This document shows, piece by piece, positions 16,783 to 27,900 of a DNA stretch of 64,000 nucleotides. Source of the DNA: Paludibacteraceae bacterium (GTDB taxonomy: Bacteria > Bacteroidota > Bacteroidia > Bacteroidales > Paludibacteraceae); contig JAFSPA010000012.1 in the NCBI GenBank assembly GCA_017443145.1, forward strand, positions 124,001 to 188,000, written 5' to 3'. The notes under the pieces were generated by a model, which ran no database searches, was not told the origin of the DNA, and saw only the letters and a program-made list of their open reading frames with translations. Numbering within the stretch: the stretch's first letter is position 1; each line of letters starts with the position of its first letter. The position numbers and the translations under genes are program-made.

Positions 16783-19428
16783 ATGACAGCAAAAGAGATT
16801 AGACAATCGTTTTTGGATTTTATGGCGAGTAAGGGGCATCAGATAGTGCCCAGTGCGCCTATGGTGATTAAAGATGACCCGACGTTGATGTTTACCAATG
16901 CGGGAATGAATCCGTGGAAAGGTATCATCTTGGGTAACGACCCGATTAAATATGCGCGCGTGGCCGATAGTCAGAAGTGTTTGCGCGTGAGCGGTAAGCA
17001 TAATGACCTGGAGGAAGTAGGTCGTGACACGTATCATCATACGATGTTCGAGATGTTAGGAAACTGGTCGTTTGGCGATTATTTCAAGCAAGAGGCTATT
17101 GATTTTGCGTGGGAGTATATCGTGGACGTGCTTAAGATAGATCCTGCCAACTTGTATGCGACCGTGTTCGAAGGTTCGCCGGAAGAAGGATTGAGTCGCG
17201 ATGACGAGGCGGCATCTATCTGGCTCAAACATCTGCCTGCAGACCATATTATCAATGGCAATAAGCACGATAACTTCTGGGAAATGGGTGATACCGGTCC
17301 TTGCGGTCCGTGCTCGGAGATACATGTGGATAGCCGTTCGGCAGAGGAAAAAGCGAAAGTGCCCGGTCGTGAGATGGTGAACAAAGACCACCCTCAGGTG
17401 ATTGAGATATGGAATATCGTGTTTATGCAGTTCAACCGCAAAGCTGACGGTTCGCTGGAGCCTCTGGCGAAGAAAGTGATTGATACGGGTATGGGCTTTG
17501 AGCGTCTTGTGCGTACGATACAAGGCAAACAATCGAACTACGATACGGATGTGTTCCAACCGATGCTGAACAAGATTGGCGAGTTGACAGGTGCTCAATA
17601 TGGGCAGAAAGAGGATATCGATATAGCTATGCGCGTTATTGCGGATCATATACGTACGATTGCCTTCGCGATAACGGATGGTCAGCTGCCGAGTAATGAG
17701 AAAGCCGGTTATGTTATTCGTCGTATCCTGCGTCGTGCCGTGCGATACGGATATACGTTCCTTAATCAACGCGAAGCGTTCTTGTATAAGCTTGTGCCCC
17801 AACTGATAGCCGATATGGGCGAGGCATATCCCGAACTGGTGAAACAAGAACAACAGATAACGCCGGTTATTAAGGCGGAGGAAGAGGCATTCTTGCGTAC
17901 ACTCGACAAGGGTATCGGACTGCTGGATAAACTGATGGAAGATGCGCGCAAAGCCGGTAAGACCGTTATAAGCGGCGTGGACGTGTTCACACTCAAAGAT
18001 ACGTATGGTTTTCCGCTTGACTTGACCGAACTTATTCTGCGTGAGAACGGTATGACTACCAACGAGGATGAGTACAATAAGGCCCTCGAGCATCAGAAAG
18101 AGATGGGCCGTAGTGCGAATAAACAAGATTTAGGCGATTGGACCGTGCTCAAAGAAGGTGATACGGAGTTTGTCGGCTACGATAACCTCGAGTGCGAGAC
18201 CGAGATCCTCAAATACCGCAAGGTGAGCCAAAAAGGCAAAGACTTCTACCAAGTGGTGCTCTCGAAGACGCCTTTCTATGCGGAAATGGGCGGTGAGGTA
18301 GGAGACACAGGAAAGTTGAAAGTTCTTATCTCCTTCGGAGAACGATCTGAAGGTATGGAAAGTTTAGAGTTTAGAGTGATAGACACCAAGCGGGAGAATG
18401 GTTTGCCTGTTCATATCATGCTGGAACTGCCTGCTGATACCAAAGCTAAACTTGTGGCCAAGGTAGATGCAGAGCGTCGTCAAGCGATTAGTTGCAACCA
18501 CTCCGCCACACATATTATTCACTACTGCCTGCGTGAGGTTATTGGCCATCATGTGGAGCAAAAAGGTAGTTTGGTGACGGCGGATAGTCTGCGTTTTGAC
18601 TTCAGTCACTTCCAGAAAGTAACGCCAGAAGAGCTACGTAAGGTAGAGCAGATGGCGAATGAGTTCATCCGACAGGATTACCATCTTGAAGAGAGCCGTC
18701 ATACAACGATGGAGAAAGCGAAAGCCATGGGTGCGATGGCCCTGTTTGGCGAGAAATACGGAGATGACGTACGTGTGATTAAGTACGGTCCGAGTATAGA
18801 GCTTTGTGGCGGATGTCACGTGGCTTCGACGGGTAGAATAGGGGCTGTGCGTATCCTTATGGAGACAAGTGTAGCAGCAGGTATTCGTCGTATTGAGGCG
18901 GTGACGGCTGCAAAAGTGGACGAACTGTACTATAAGCAGTTAGACACGCTTAACGAGGTGCGTGCGCTGTTCAATAACGCGCCGGACTTGATGGTGGCTG
19001 TGCACAAAGCCATGGACGAAAATGCTGGCCTTAAGAAGCAGATTGAGGACTTTATGGCTGAGAAGGTGGTAGCCTATCGCGACCGAATAATCAGTGCGGC
19101 TGTTGACTATAATGGCATCAAACTGGTTCGTCTCGACGGCGAAGCGGACCCGAATATGATTCGTGCTATGCTGCCGCTGATGCGTGGAAAGTTCACGGAT
19201 ATGAAGTTTGCCGTTATCGGTGCCACCCAGTGGGAAGGTAAGCCGATGATTAGCGTGTTCCTGAGCCAGCCGCTCGTGGATGCAGGTCTCAATGCAGGTG
19301 CGATGATTAAGTCTGCCGCTAAACATATTCAAGGTGGAGGCGGCGGTCAGCCGTGGAGCGCTACAGCCGGTGGACGTGACGTGAACGGCTTGAATGCTGC
19401 GATGCAGGAACTGATAGCGGCGCTATAG
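16783..19428 (+). CDS. alaS: Alanine--tRNA ligase
   Basis: 881 residues, slightly longer than the usual ~875. Class II catalytic domain ([12 protein letters not shown] near 44-55; [17 protein letters not shown] near 86-102), editing domain with zinc ligands HSATH (about 572-576) and CGGCH (about 675-679), and a C-terminal oligomerisation domain ending in the glycine-rich [14 protein letters not shown]. Around residues 510-531 there is an extra segment encoded partly by heptanucleotide repeats (AAAGTTG at 18312-18325, AGTTTAG at 18361-18376), just after GEVGDTG. Essential gene, apparently intact. Confidence 0.97.
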   Translation: MTAKEIRQSFLDFMASKGHQIVPSAPMVIKDDPTLMFTNAGMNPWKGIILGNDPIKYARVADSQKCLRVSGKHNDLEEVGRDTYHHTMFEMLGNWSFGDYFKQEAIDFAWEYIVDVLKIDPANLYATVFEGSPEEGLSRDDEAASIWLKHLPADHIINGNKHDNFWEMGDTGPCGPCSEIHVDSRSAEEKAKVPGREMVNKDHPQVIEIWNIVFMQFNRKADGSLEPLAKKVIDTGMGFERLVRTIQGKQSNYDTDVFQPMLNKIGELTGAQYGQKEDIDIAMRVIADHIRTIAFAITDGQLPSNEKAGYVIRRILRRAVRYGYTFLNQREAFLYKLVPQLIADMGEAYPELVKQEQQITPVIKAEEEAFLRTLDKGIGLLDKLMEDARKAGKTVISGVDVFTLKDTYGFPLDLTELILRENGMTTNEDEYNKALEHQKEMGRSANKQDLGDWTVLKEGDTEFVGYDNLECETEILKYRKVSQKGKDFYQVVLSKTPFYAEMGGEVGDTGKLKVLISFGERSEGMESLEFRVIDTKRENGLPVHIMLELPADTKAKLVAKVDAERRQAISCNHSATHIIHYCLREVIGHHVEQKGSLVTADSLRFDFSHFQKVTPEELRKVEQMANEFIRQDYHLEESRHTTMEKAKAMGAMALFGEKYGDDVRVIKYGPSIELCGGCHVASTGRIGAVRILMETSVAAGIRRIEAVTAAKVDELYYKQLDTLNEVRALFNNAPDLMVAVHKAMDENAGLKKQIEDFMAEKVVAYRDRIISAAVDYNGIKLVRLDGEADPNMIRAMLPLMRGKFTDMKFAVIGATQWEGKPMISVFLSQPLVDAGLNAGAMIKSAAKHIQGGGGGQPWSATAGGRDVNGLNAAMQELIAAL
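18312..18376. repeat. Heptanucleotide repeat tracts inside alaS
   Basis: AAAGTTG/AAAGTTC at 18312-18325 and AGTTTAG twice at 18361-18374, bracketing a segment of the editing-domain linker. The reading frame is kept. Confidence 0.6.
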
Positions 19429-19441
19429 TTGAAAGTTGAAA
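19428..19441. repeat. Heptanucleotide tandem repeat (GTTGAAA, 2 copies)
   Basis: Fills the entire gap between the alaS stop and the next start codon at 19443. Confidence 0.6.
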
Positions 19442-19442
19442 G

Positions 19443-19907
19443 ATGATAAAATTTAAACTGCCCTCATCCTATTTGCCGGGAAAGATTAGAAGTGCTGTGC
19501 GCTTTATGGTCATCGGTTTTAGCGGCTCGGTTGTGCAGACGTGGCTGTTTATGGCTGCGTTGTGGGCTTTCGGCCAGCCGGAGAAAGGGCACGTGTTATA
19601 CTACGTGGCGTTTGGAATAGGTTTTATCTTGGAGATGATACCGAACTATCTCTTCTCCAATTGGTACACATTCGAGACGCGACCTAATTTCAAGAACGCC
19701 GGTGGATTTGTGCTCGCGAGGGCGATAAACTTATGCATTCAGTTCGGCCTGTTGCCGCTGATGGTCAAGTGGTTACACCACTGGCGTGACGATTATATAA
19801 GCCTGCTCGTCATCTTTATCGCGGGCTGTATTAACTACCTGGTCTGCCTCATTTTCTTTAAGAAAGAGCCAGCCAAAGAGGAACAACCAAAACAAGATAC
19901 ACCATGA
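19443..19907 (+). CDS. GtrA-family membrane protein
   Basis: 154 residues, four membrane helices. VRFMVIGFSGSVVQTWLF (about 20-37), LEMIPNYLFSNWYTFETRPN (about 61-80) and a final NYLVCLIFFKK match GtrA-like proteins, which are linked to export of lipid-linked sugars. A charged, Pro/Gln-rich tail follows. Unlike the copy at 5490, it has no gtrB neighbour; it sits between alaS and guanine deaminase in a housekeeping run, overlapping the next gene by 4 bp. Confidence 0.8.
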   Translation: MIKFKLPSSYLPGKIRSAVRFMVIGFSGSVVQTWLFMAALWAFGQPEKGHVLYYVAFGIGFILEMIPNYLFSNWYTFETRPNFKNAGGFVLARAINLCIQFGLLPLMVKWLHHWRDDYISLLVIFIAGCINYLVCLIFFKKEPAKEEQPKQDTP

Positions 19908-21181
19908 AAATCTACAGAGCGAACATTATTTATGCTCCGACTCCGGACAAGTTAGAGATTATCCCGCACGGATACATAGCTGTGCGCAGTTCGGGTATTA
20001 TTCAGGGCATTTACAAAGAGAAACCGGAACAAACTGACTGGCGTCAAGTGGTTGATTTTGGCGATAAGTTGCTTATTCCAGCCTTCAACGACTTGCACGT
20101 TCACGCGCCTCAGTACCGCAATATGGGCTTGGCGTTGGACTTGGAGTTGTTACCGTGGCTCAATACCTACACCTTCCCCGAGGAGGCTAAGTATGCTAAT
20201 CCGGAGTATGCGCAGAAGATGTATCGTCGTTTCGTGCACGAGTTATGGATGCAAGGCACGATGCGCAGTGCTGTCTTCGGCACGATGCACTCCGAATCCA
20301 CCCGTATCTTAGCGGACCTGTTCGTGCAAGCAGGAATGGGTTCGTATGTTGGTCTGGTAGGTATGAACCGCAATAGTCCCGATAACCTGCAGAACACGAC
20401 GGAGTACGTGCTGGAGGGGCTGGAGATGTTGCGCAATCACTTGGACAAACATGGTAATAACGGCCTTGTTAAGCCTATTATCACGCCTCGATTCATTCCG
20501 AGTTGTACTCCGGAGATGTTGAAGGCTTTAGGTGACTATGCTGCCAAGACAGGTCTGCCTGTTCAGTCGCACTTGAGTGAGAACCGCTCTGAGATAGCGT
20601 GGGTGGCAGAACTCGAACCGGAATCCACGTGTTATGGTGATGCTTATAACCGTTACGGCTTGTTTGGTCAGACGCCTACGTTGATGGCACACTGCTGCTA
20701 CACCGATGGCGAGGAGCTTGAGCTGATGAAGCGTAATGGTGTATATGTGGTGCATTGTCCGATGTCGAATAGCAATCTTTCCAGCGGTATAGCACCCATT
20801 CGCAAGTTCTTGGAACAAGGAATAAAAGTAACACTCGGTACGGATATCTCTGCCGGACATAATCTGTCGATGTTGCGCGCGATGCAGTATGCGATACAGG
20901 TGAGCAAGCTCCGTTATGCTGAGTCACGTGGTGCAACACGCTTCTTGAGTCTGAGCGAAGTGCTGTATCTGGCGACCAAGGCGGGAGGAGAGTTCTTCGG
21001 TAAGGTGGGTTCGTTCGAGCAAGGATACGAGTTCGATGCACTCGTTATCGATGACACCTACCTCAATGCCTTCGATTATACGTTAGAACAACGCCTCGAG
21101 CGCTATATTTACTTGGGTGACGACCGTGATATCAAGCGTCGTTTCTGCCGAGGTGTCGAACTGACTGAACCGGTGTGGTAA
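19904..21181 (+). CDS. guaD: Guanine deaminase (amidohydrolase family)
   Basis: 425 residues. TIM-barrel amidohydrolase with the metal-binding HVHAPQY (about 66-72, HxH) and the guanine-deaminase-type sequence GLALDLELLPWLNTYTFPEE that follows; later metal and catalytic residues fall in SHLSEN (about 222-227), MAHCCYTDGEEL (about 263-274) and LGTDISAGHNLSML (about 310-323). Converts guanine to xanthine and ammonia in purine salvage. A related chlorohydrolase cannot be excluded, but HAPQ plus LPWL favour guanine deaminase. Confidence 0.86.
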   Translation: MKIYRANIIYAPTPDKLEIIPHGYIAVRSSGIIQGIYKEKPEQTDWRQVVDFGDKLLIPAFNDLHVHAPQYRNMGLALDLELLPWLNTYTFPEEAKYANPEYAQKMYRRFVHELWMQGTMRSAVFGTMHSESTRILADLFVQAGMGSYVGLVGMNRNSPDNLQNTTEYVLEGLEMLRNHLDKHGNNGLVKPIITPRFIPSCTPEMLKALGDYAAKTGLPVQSHLSENRSEIAWVAELEPESTCYGDAYNRYGLFGQTPTLMAHCCYTDGEELELMKRNGVYVVHCPMSNSNLSSGIAPIRKFLEQGIKVTLGTDISAGHNLSMLRAMQYAIQVSKLRYAESRGATRFLSLSEVLYLATKAGGEFFGKVGSFEQGYEFDALVIDDTYLNAFDYTLEQRLERYIYLGDDRDIKRRFCRGVELTEPVW

Positions 21182-21182
21182 T

Positions 21183-21200
21183 AGAGTTTAGAGTTTAGAG
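21183..21200. repeat. Heptanucleotide tandem repeat (AGAGTTT, 2.5 copies)
   Basis: Occupies the gap between the guanine deaminase stop and the GTG start at 21201. Confidence 0.7.
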
Positions 21201-21812
21201 GTGAAAGTGGAAAGATTCGCGGAAGGATTGCTGTTGGACGAGTACTTGCGTATTGAGCAGGACTTAGCGCAGCAGGTACAAGAGCCGACGCTCTTCACAT
21301 GGGTGGTGTCGCCAACGGTTATCTACGGCCGCCATCAGTTGCGAGAACAGGAGGTGAACGAGGCCTATTGTGCCGAACACGGGATACGGGTTGTGCAACG
21401 ACAGAGTGGAGGAGGATGCGTCTATGCGGACGAGGGGAACGTGATGGTGAGTTATGTATCGCCTTCGACGCATAACCAAGAGGTTTTTGACGAGTTCCTT
21501 GCTATGCTGTCCGGAGCGTTTCGCCAATTGGGTTACGATGCTGTGACAACGGAGCATAACGACATCCTCGTAGGTGGTCGCAAAGTGTCCGGAACAGCGT
21601 GTTACACAACTCCGACGGGCACAGTGGTGCATGCTTCGATATTGTACGACGTTAACCTTGAGGCATTGGAACAAGCCATCACTCCTACCGCCGAGAAACT
21701 AGCAAAACATGCCGTACAATCGGTTCGGCAACGTGTCGCAAACTTGCGAGACATCAAGGATTTAGGAAGTACGCAAACCTTCCGCCAATTACTAGAAAAA
21801 CTAATGCGATAG
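21201..21812 (+). CDS. lplA: Lipoate--protein ligase family protein
   Basis: 203 residues from a GTG start that directly follows a heptamer repeat. BPL/LplA fold: RRQSGGGCVYADEGNVMVSY-type block (VQRQSGGGCVY at about 69-79) and the catalytic lysine in GGRKVSGTA (about 115-123). It lacks the C-terminal accessory domain of E. coli LplA, so it may rely on a separate partner or act as an octanoyl/lipoyl transferase. Function: attaches lipoate to the E2 or GcvH subunits. Between guanine deaminase and an aminotransferase, tightly spaced. Confidence 0.8.
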   Translation: MKVERFAEGLLLDEYLRIEQDLAQQVQEPTLFTWVVSPTVIYGRHQLREQEVNEAYCAEHGIRVVQRQSGGGCVYADEGNVMVSYVSPSTHNQEVFDEFLAMLSGAFRQLGYDAVTTEHNDILVGGRKVSGTACYTTPTGTVVHASILYDVNLEALEQAITPTAEKLAKHAVQSVRQRVANLRDIKDLGSTQTFRQLLEKLMR

Positions 21813-21815
21813 CAT

Positions 21816-23006
21816 ATGAAAATATCACAACGCGCGGAGAACATGCCGCAATCACCTATCCGTAAATTAGCAAAGTATTCCGATGCAGCTAAGCGTAACG
21901 GGATACATGTCTATCACCTCAATATCGGTCAGCCGGATATCTTGACGCCGCCTTGCGCGATGGAAGCTGTGCGTAATATGGACCGGTCTATTCTTGACTA
22001 TTCGCCCTCGCAAGGCACGCAGTCCTTGCGCACGAAGATGGTTGGTTACTATGCCGAGTATGGAATTGACCTCTCGCCGGACGAAATTATCATCACCGCA
22101 GGCGGTAGTGAGGCTATTCTGTTTGCTTTCATGGCATGCCTTAATCCTGGAGATGAGATTATCGTGACCGACCCGAGTTACGCCAACTACATGGCATTCG
22201 CCATCTCGTGTGGCGCGGTCGTTAAATCCGTGAAGACGCATATAGAGGACGGTTTCAAACTGCCGCCGGTAGAGGAGTTTGAGAAGCAGATAACGCCCAA
22301 GACGCGCGCTATTCTGATATGTAACCCTAATAACCCGACGGGCTACCTATACTCCAAGCAGGAGATGAAGCAGATACGCGATATTGTGAAGAAATACAAT
22401 CTATACCTCTTCTCGGACGAGGTCTATCGCGAGTTCATCTACACCAAGCGGCCGTATATATCGGCTTTCCACCTCGACGGTATTGAAGAGAACGTGGTAC
22501 TCGTGGACTCTGTCTCGAAGCGTTATAGTGAGTGCGGCATACGTATTGGTGCACTTATTACGAAGAACAAATCTGTCCGTGAGGCGGTGATGAAGTTCTG
22601 TCAGGCGCGTCTCTCGCCACCTCTGATTGGTCAGATTATCGCCGAAGCGTCTCTGTCCACGCCGCAGGAGTATATGGAGGAGGTCTATGACGAGTATCTG
22701 GCACGCCGTAATTTCTTAATTGACCAGCTCAACCAGATTCCGGGCGTGTTTGCCCCGACGCCGATGGGAGCGTTCTATATCATGGTCAAACTGCCGGTGG
22801 ATGATGCGGAGAAGTTCTGCAAGTGGTGTCTGGCGGACTTCAGTTACGAGGGACAAACTATCATGATGGCTCCGGGTAACGGATTCTACACCGAGCCGGG
22901 CGAAGGAAAGGACCAAGTGCGTATGGCGTATATTCTTAATAAGGACGACCTGCGCAAAGCCATGGTAGTGCTCCGCAAAGCGCTGGAGGAGTACAATAAG
23001 AAATGA
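21816..23006 (+). CDS. Pyridoxal-phosphate-dependent aminotransferase, class I
   Basis: 396 residues. Fold-type I aminotransferase: NIGQPDILTPP near 36-46, TAGGSEAILFAFMACLNPGDE (about 92-112), ICNPNNPTGYLYS (about 168-180), SDEVYREFIY (about 198-207), and the PLP lysine in DSVSKRYSECGIRIGAL (Lys about 231). Resembles aspartate/aromatic aminotransferases (AspC/PatA group); substrate not determinable. Overlaps folC by 4 bp. Confidence 0.88.
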   Translation: MKISQRAENMPQSPIRKLAKYSDAAKRNGIHVYHLNIGQPDILTPPCAMEAVRNMDRSILDYSPSQGTQSLRTKMVGYYAEYGIDLSPDEIIITAGGSEAILFAFMACLNPGDEIIVTDPSYANYMAFAISCGAVVKSVKTHIEDGFKLPPVEEFEKQITPKTRAILICNPNNPTGYLYSKQEMKQIRDIVKKYNLYLFSDEVYREFIYTKRPYISAFHLDGIEENVVLVDSVSKRYSECGIRIGALITKNKSVREAVMKFCQARLSPPLIGQIIAEASLSTPQEYMEEVYDEYLARRNFLIDQLNQIPGVFAPTPMGAFYIMVKLPVDDAEKFCKWCLADFSYEGQTIMMAPGNGFYTEPGEGKDQVRMAYILNKDDLRKAMVVLRKALEEYNKK

Positions 23007-24292
23007 CGTATTCCGAAGCGATACAATATCTCTACGACTCTGCACCCGCCTTTCATCTGGTGGGTGCAGATGCCTATAAACCGGGCTTGGATAATGTGCT
23101 GGCGCTGATGGAGCAGTTCGGCAATCCGCACACTAAGTTCCGCAGTATTCATGTGGCGGGAACAAACGGTAAGGGCTCGACCTCGCATCTGATAGCGGCT
23201 GTACTACAGGCAGCAGGCTATAAGGTCGGACTATATACCTCGCCGCATCTGGTGGACTTTCGCGAACGGATACGTATCAATGGACAGCCGATTCCCAAAG
23301 AGAAAGTGGTGGCGTTCGCAGAACGCATTTTAGATTTTAGATTTCAGATTTCAGGTTTCAAATATAGTTTTTTTGAGTTGACAACAGCGCTTGCGTTTGA
23401 TTATTTCGCTCGCGAGCAGGTCGATATAGCGGTGGTGGAAGTAGGACTAGGCGGACGGTTGGACGCGACGAATATCATTACGCCGCTGGTATCTGTTATC
23501 ACGAACATCGGTTTCGACCATACGGAGTTCCTCGGTCACACCTTAAAAGATATCGCGCGCGAGAAGGCGGGTATCATCAAGCCCGGCGTGCCGTGTGTCA
23601 TAGGCGAGACAGATCCCGAGACGGAGCCAGTCTTTATTGAGGCAGCCAAGCAGAACGGTCTCTGGGGCGAAGGACTGGAGACCACCGACTGCCGTATCTG
23701 GTTTGCGGACCAATGTGGTTATATGCGTAAGCGTCGTCAGCGCGAAGCGCCGGAATGCCAACTAAAAGGTCTCTATCAGGACAAGAACCAGCAAACAGCT
23801 TACATCGCTCTACAGGTCCTGCGAAACTATACACCTTACACTTTACACCTTACGCCTTACACAATAAGCGAAGGTTTTGCTAATGTCTGCACCTTAACCG
23901 GCCTAAGGGGTAGGTGGGAGGTGCTGCGAGACAAACCGCTCACGATCTGCGACACGGGCCATAACTCGCACGGCATCAAGTATGTGGCGAAGCAACTGCG
24001 AGCATTAAACATTAAACATTCAACCTTACACATTGTCTTTGGTATGGTGAACGACAAAGATATCGATATTGTCCTTAATCTTCTTCCTAAGGACGCACAA
24101 TACTACTTCACTCAAGCCAAGACTCATCGTGCTATTCCTGCGTCAGAACTACAGGTTAAGTTTGGTGCGGGGCAGGCTTTCCCCACCGTTATAGAGGCTG
24201 TTCAAGCCGCACAAAAAGAAGCCACCGACAAAGATATTATCTTCATCGGCGGCAGTAATTACGTTGTGGGCGAAGCCCTTACGCTCTTCTAA
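23003..24292 (+). CDS. folC: Bifunctional folylpolyglutamate/dihydrofolate synthase
   Basis: 429 residues. Mur-ligase fold with P-loop GTNGKGSTSH (about 52-61), YTSPHLVDFRERI (about 79-91), DIAVVEVGLGGRLDATN (about 147-163) and a C-terminal domain with DTGHNSHG (about 317-324). Adds glutamate to folates. Three heptanucleotide repeat tracts lie inside the gene (23328-23362, 23831-23865, 24003-24030), at surface-loop positions, encoding sequences such as RFQISGF and YTPYTLHLTPYT; the frame is kept and the total length is normal. Last gene of the plus-strand run from pdxA. Confidence 0.93.
   Translation: MTYSEAIQYLYDSAPAFHLVGADAYKPGLDNVLALMEQFGNPHTKFRSIHVAGTNGKGSTSHLIAAVLQAAGYKVGLYTSPHLVDFRERIRINGQPIPKEKVVAFAERILDFRFQISGFKYSFFELTTALAFDYFAREQVDIAVVEVGLGGRLDATNIITPLVSVITNIGFDHTEFLGHTLKDIAREKAGIIKPGVPCVIGETDPETEPVFIEAAKQNGLWGEGLETTDCRIWFADQCGYMRKRRQREAPECQLKGLYQDKNQQTAYIALQVLRNYTPYTLHLTPYTISEGFANVCTLTGLRGRWEVLRDKPLTICDTGHNSHGIKYVAKQLRALNIKHSTLHIVFGMVNDKDIDIVLNLLPKDAQYYFTQAKTHRAIPASELQVKFGAGQAFPTVIEAVQAAQKEATDKDIIFIGGSNYVVGEALTLF
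23328..23362. repeat. Heptanucleotide repeat inside folC (TTTTAGA/TTTCAGA, 5 units)
   Basis: Five 7-bp units (35 bp) within coding sequence, residues about 109-120. Confidence 0.8.
23831..23865. repeat. Heptanucleotide repeat inside folC (ACACCTT, 5 units)
   Basis: Five 7-bp units (35 bp) within coding sequence, residues about 277-288. Confidence 0.8.
24003..24030. repeat. Heptanucleotide repeat inside folC (CATTAAA, 4 degenerate units)
   Basis: Four 7-bp units within coding sequence, residues about 334-343. Confidence 0.7.
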
Positions 24293-24305
24293 GTCGTTCG
24301 ACTAA

Positions 24306-24800
24306 TTAGAATTTGTAGCGGATACCGAGTTGGATTCCGTACAGACCGTTCAAGTCGAAGCCCATCTTGCCATTCCAGTTGGATACACCAAAGCTTGGAC
24401 GCCAGTCAAGAGACAGTTGGAACGGGAACCAGAAGTCGTATTCGATACCGATATGGCCAGCTACACCAGCGTACCACCAAGTATCAGCGAAACTGTACAT
24501 ACCGCCAGCACCACCGACACCCATGTACCAATGCCATTCACCCTTGTTGTTCCAAGGAACAGGTGCGTTAAACGGATCAATCCAGTCGTAAGTGATGTTT
24601 GCACCTACACCGTACTTGCTCGAGAACAGACCAATCAGAGGCAGGTGAACGTCAACGTCCAACATGTTGCTCTCACCGAAACCGTGTTGATAACTGAAAC
24701 CAAGACCACCACCAAGGTTAGCACCTATGGCGCGAGGTTGAGCGTTTACATAAGCAACGCTTGCGATTGCCATAATGGCAACAAGTAGAATCTTCTTCAT
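24306..24800 (-). CDS. Small outer-membrane beta-barrel protein
   Basis: 164 residues with a Sec signal peptide (about 1-20, cleaved at VNA-Q). The remainder is Gly/aromatic-rich with alternating strands (LGGGLGFSYQHG, WHWYMGVGGAGGMY, WWYAGVAGHIGIEY) and ends in a terminal Phe (GIRYKF), the signature of BAM-inserted barrels; enough for about eight strands. Specific role unknown. Its own promoter (24858-24890) precedes it. Confidence 0.75.
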   Translation of the reverse strand: MKKILLVAIMAIASVAYVNAQPRAIGANLGGGLGFSYQHGFGESNMLDVDVHLPLIGLFSSKYGVGANITYDWIDPFNAPVPWNNKGEWHWYMGVGGAGGMYSFADTWWYAGVAGHIGIEYDFWFPFQLSLDWRPSFGVSNWNGKMGFDLNGLYGIQLGIRYKF

Positions 24801-24857
24801 ACTTCGTAAAATGTTTGTTAATAACTATAGTTTATTACTTTTTGTCCAAATTGACCT

Positions 24858-24890
24858 GCAAAAGTACAGTTTTTTTCTCACATACGCAAA
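24858..24890 (-). promoter_or_regulatory. Promoter of the small barrel protein gene
   Basis: -33 TTTG, -7 TACTTTTGC at standard spacing, minus strand, within the dnaE 3' intergenic gap. Confidence 0.75.
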
Positions 24891-24934
24891 TATTTGCGCA
24901 AAAAATGACCGTATTTCGTAAGAATTAACCTCTT

Positions 24935-27900
24935 TTAATTAATTTTATGCGTCATCACCCCGTCTAACTCCTGCAAACGGAGCCAATGGTAGAAGTCTTT
25001 GTCGATGCTGATAGGCTTGCCTTGTGAGACGAAAGTAATGAGGTTTTGCTTGAGTTCGTCGAACACCTGAATCTTTATCTTCACCTGGCCCGGGTGTTTA
25101 CGAATCTGCTCTGCGAGCTCGTCGTTGAATTCTTTCGTTATCTGCTCCACAGGGATACGTAGGGTGATGCTCTCCACATGTTTGGCTTGCACGTCCTTGA
25201 GTAACTCCACATTCAGTACCGCAAACTCGTACTCCGCCTCCTCATAAGGTTTGGCTCTGTAGTACTTACTGTTCGCGCCACGTTGTTGGATGGTGCCTGT
25301 GACATAGACGTACAGATTGGGCTTGAGCAGCGGTGCACACTTGCGGTACGCTTCGCCGAAGAGTGTTACTTTGTAGCTGCCCGTATAGTCTTCTATCACG
25401 TACCGTCCGTAAGGATTACCTTTCTGCGACACGGCCTCTTCTGCAGACGAGACGATACCGCCGAAGTGTAGCGGCTGGTTCTCGTGCTTACTAATCCACT
25501 CTTTCGGGTCATGGCGTGGTGCCGCATCGGGGTCTTCTGCCTCTTCCTCTGCGAGTTTGGCTGCTGCTGTTCGGGCTTCGGGCGTACGCCAACCGTCAAA
25601 GCGGTTGAGCTCTTCCGCAGTCGTGTCGCACAGGTCATTGATCTCGAACTCGAACTCGTCCAGCGGGTGGGCGCTCAGGAAGATACCGATTAGGTTCTTC
25701 TCTTTATTGAGTCGCTCGATAGTGGACATATGCGGCACTTTGGGCAGGTCCGGCTTGGATATCTCCACTCCGAAGCCCATGTCGCCGAACAGCGAGTTCT
25801 GCGAGTTCGCTTTGTCCTGCTGGTACATATTGCCGTATCGCATGAGCACGTCCAGCATCATCTCACCTTTGTCCGATATACCTACCAACTGCTCGCGGTA
25901 AATGCCCTCGAAGCAGTCGAAAGCGCCGCTCAGCGCCAGACTCTCGACCGTCTTCTTATTGCACGCCTGCAGGTTCACACGCTCGAGGAAGTCGTATATA
26001 TCTTTGTATTTGCCATTGGCCTCGCGCTCTTTGACGATTGCCTCCACCGCTGCCTCGCCGATACCCTTGACGCCACCGAGACCGAAGCGGATATCGCCGT
26101 TCTTGTTGACCGTGAAGTTCAGTTCTGATTCGTTCACATCAGGCTCTAAGACGTTGATACGCATCGCTTTGCACTCGTCCATGAACTTGGTCACTTCCTT
26201 GATGTCGTCTTTGGAGACGGTCAAGTTAGCTGCCATGAACTCAGCAGGGTAGTGGGCTTTGAGGTACGCCGTCTGGTACGCCACCCACGAGTAGCAGGCA
26301 GCATGCGATTTATTGAACGCGTAGGATGCAAACGCCTCCCAGTCGGTCCATATCTTCTCCAGTACCTTCGGGTCGTGACCATTGGCTTTACCGCCTTCGA
26401 GGAACTTACCTTTCAGTTCTTGCAGAATAGCCATCTGCTTTTTACCCATCGCCTTACGCAGCTTATCACTCTCGCCGCGGGTGAAGTTTGCTAACAGACG
26501 GCTCAGCAGCATCACTTGCTCCTGATAGACCGTCACGCCGTACGTATCCTTCAGGTATTTCTCCATGATAGGTATATCGTACGTCACGGGCTCGAGGCCT
26601 TGCTTACGGCGGATGAACTGCGGTATATACTGCATCGGTCCCGGTCGATACAGGGCGTTCATCGCTATCAGGTCGCCGATGACCGTCGGTTTGAGTTCCT
26701 TCATGTATTTCTGCATGCCGGCTGACTCAAACTGGAAGACAGCGACCGTGCGGCCTTCCTGGAAGAGCTTGTATGTCTCCGGGTCGTCGATAGGAATCTT
26801 GTCTATATCAATCTCCTCGCCACGAGCGCGCTTCACGTTCTTGATGCACTCGTTGATGATGGTCAGCGTCTTGAGCCCGAGGAAGTCCATTTTAATCAGG
26901 CCGACACTCTCAATCACATGTCCGTCGTATTCGGTCACGAGCACGCGTTTATGCAGGTCCTTATCCTCGACACTACTCAGTGGTGCGAAGTTGGTCAAGT
27001 CGTCTGCTCCAATAATCACGCCGCAGGCGTGGATACCCACTTGTCGAATGGTGCCTTCCAGCTGTTGGGCGTAGTTGAGCATGGATTGTATCTCCGGCTC
27101 GCCGCCATTGACTAACTGACGCAGTTCGTCCACGTACTTATAGCAGTTCTTTAGGTTCACCTTTGGTGACTTACCTTTCTCGTCCTTGATGTTATCTGGG
27201 AAGCCGCGTTCAGGAATAAGGGCTTTTATCTGGTTCGCCCGTTCGAGCGGCACACGTTGGATGCGGCTCACATCGGCAATCGCACTCTTCGCGGCCATCA
27301 CACCGTACGTGATGATATGTGCCACATGCGTCTCGCCGTATTTCTTGCTGACCCACTCGAGCACGCGTCCGCGTCCTTCGTCGTCGAAGTCGGTATCTAT
27401 ATCGGGTAGGGATATACGGTCTGGATTAAGGAAACGCTCAAACAGTAAATCGTATTTGAGCGGGTCTAAGTCCGTGATACGCAGGCAGTAGGCCACTACC
27501 GAGCCGGCTGCCGAACCACGACCAGGACCGACACTCACGCCCAGCTCTTCCCGTGCGCCGCGAATGAAGTCCATCACGATAAGGAAGTAGCCCGGGAAGC
27601 CCATATTATTGATTGTATCGAGCTCAAAGCGAATACGCTCTTTGAGCTGTTCGTCTGTCTCCAGTCGCTCTTTGCCATAGCGTTTAAGCGCACCTTCCAT
27701 CGTCAAGTGCTCGAGGTAAGCGGCTTCCAGTTTGAGACGGCTGCCGTATTGTTCCTCCGTACCGAAGGACTCCGGAATAGGGAACTTAGGCATAATAGGC
27801 TTAGAGTCGATATCGTATATCTCCACTTTGTCTGCCACCTCTTGCGTGTTTGCCAATGCTTCGGGTATATCACTGAAGATAGCGGCCATCTCTTCCGGTG

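Noticed and set aside
17056..18126. Antisense 356-codon frame opposite alaS
   Set aside because: Shadow of alaS with antisense composition; no motif.
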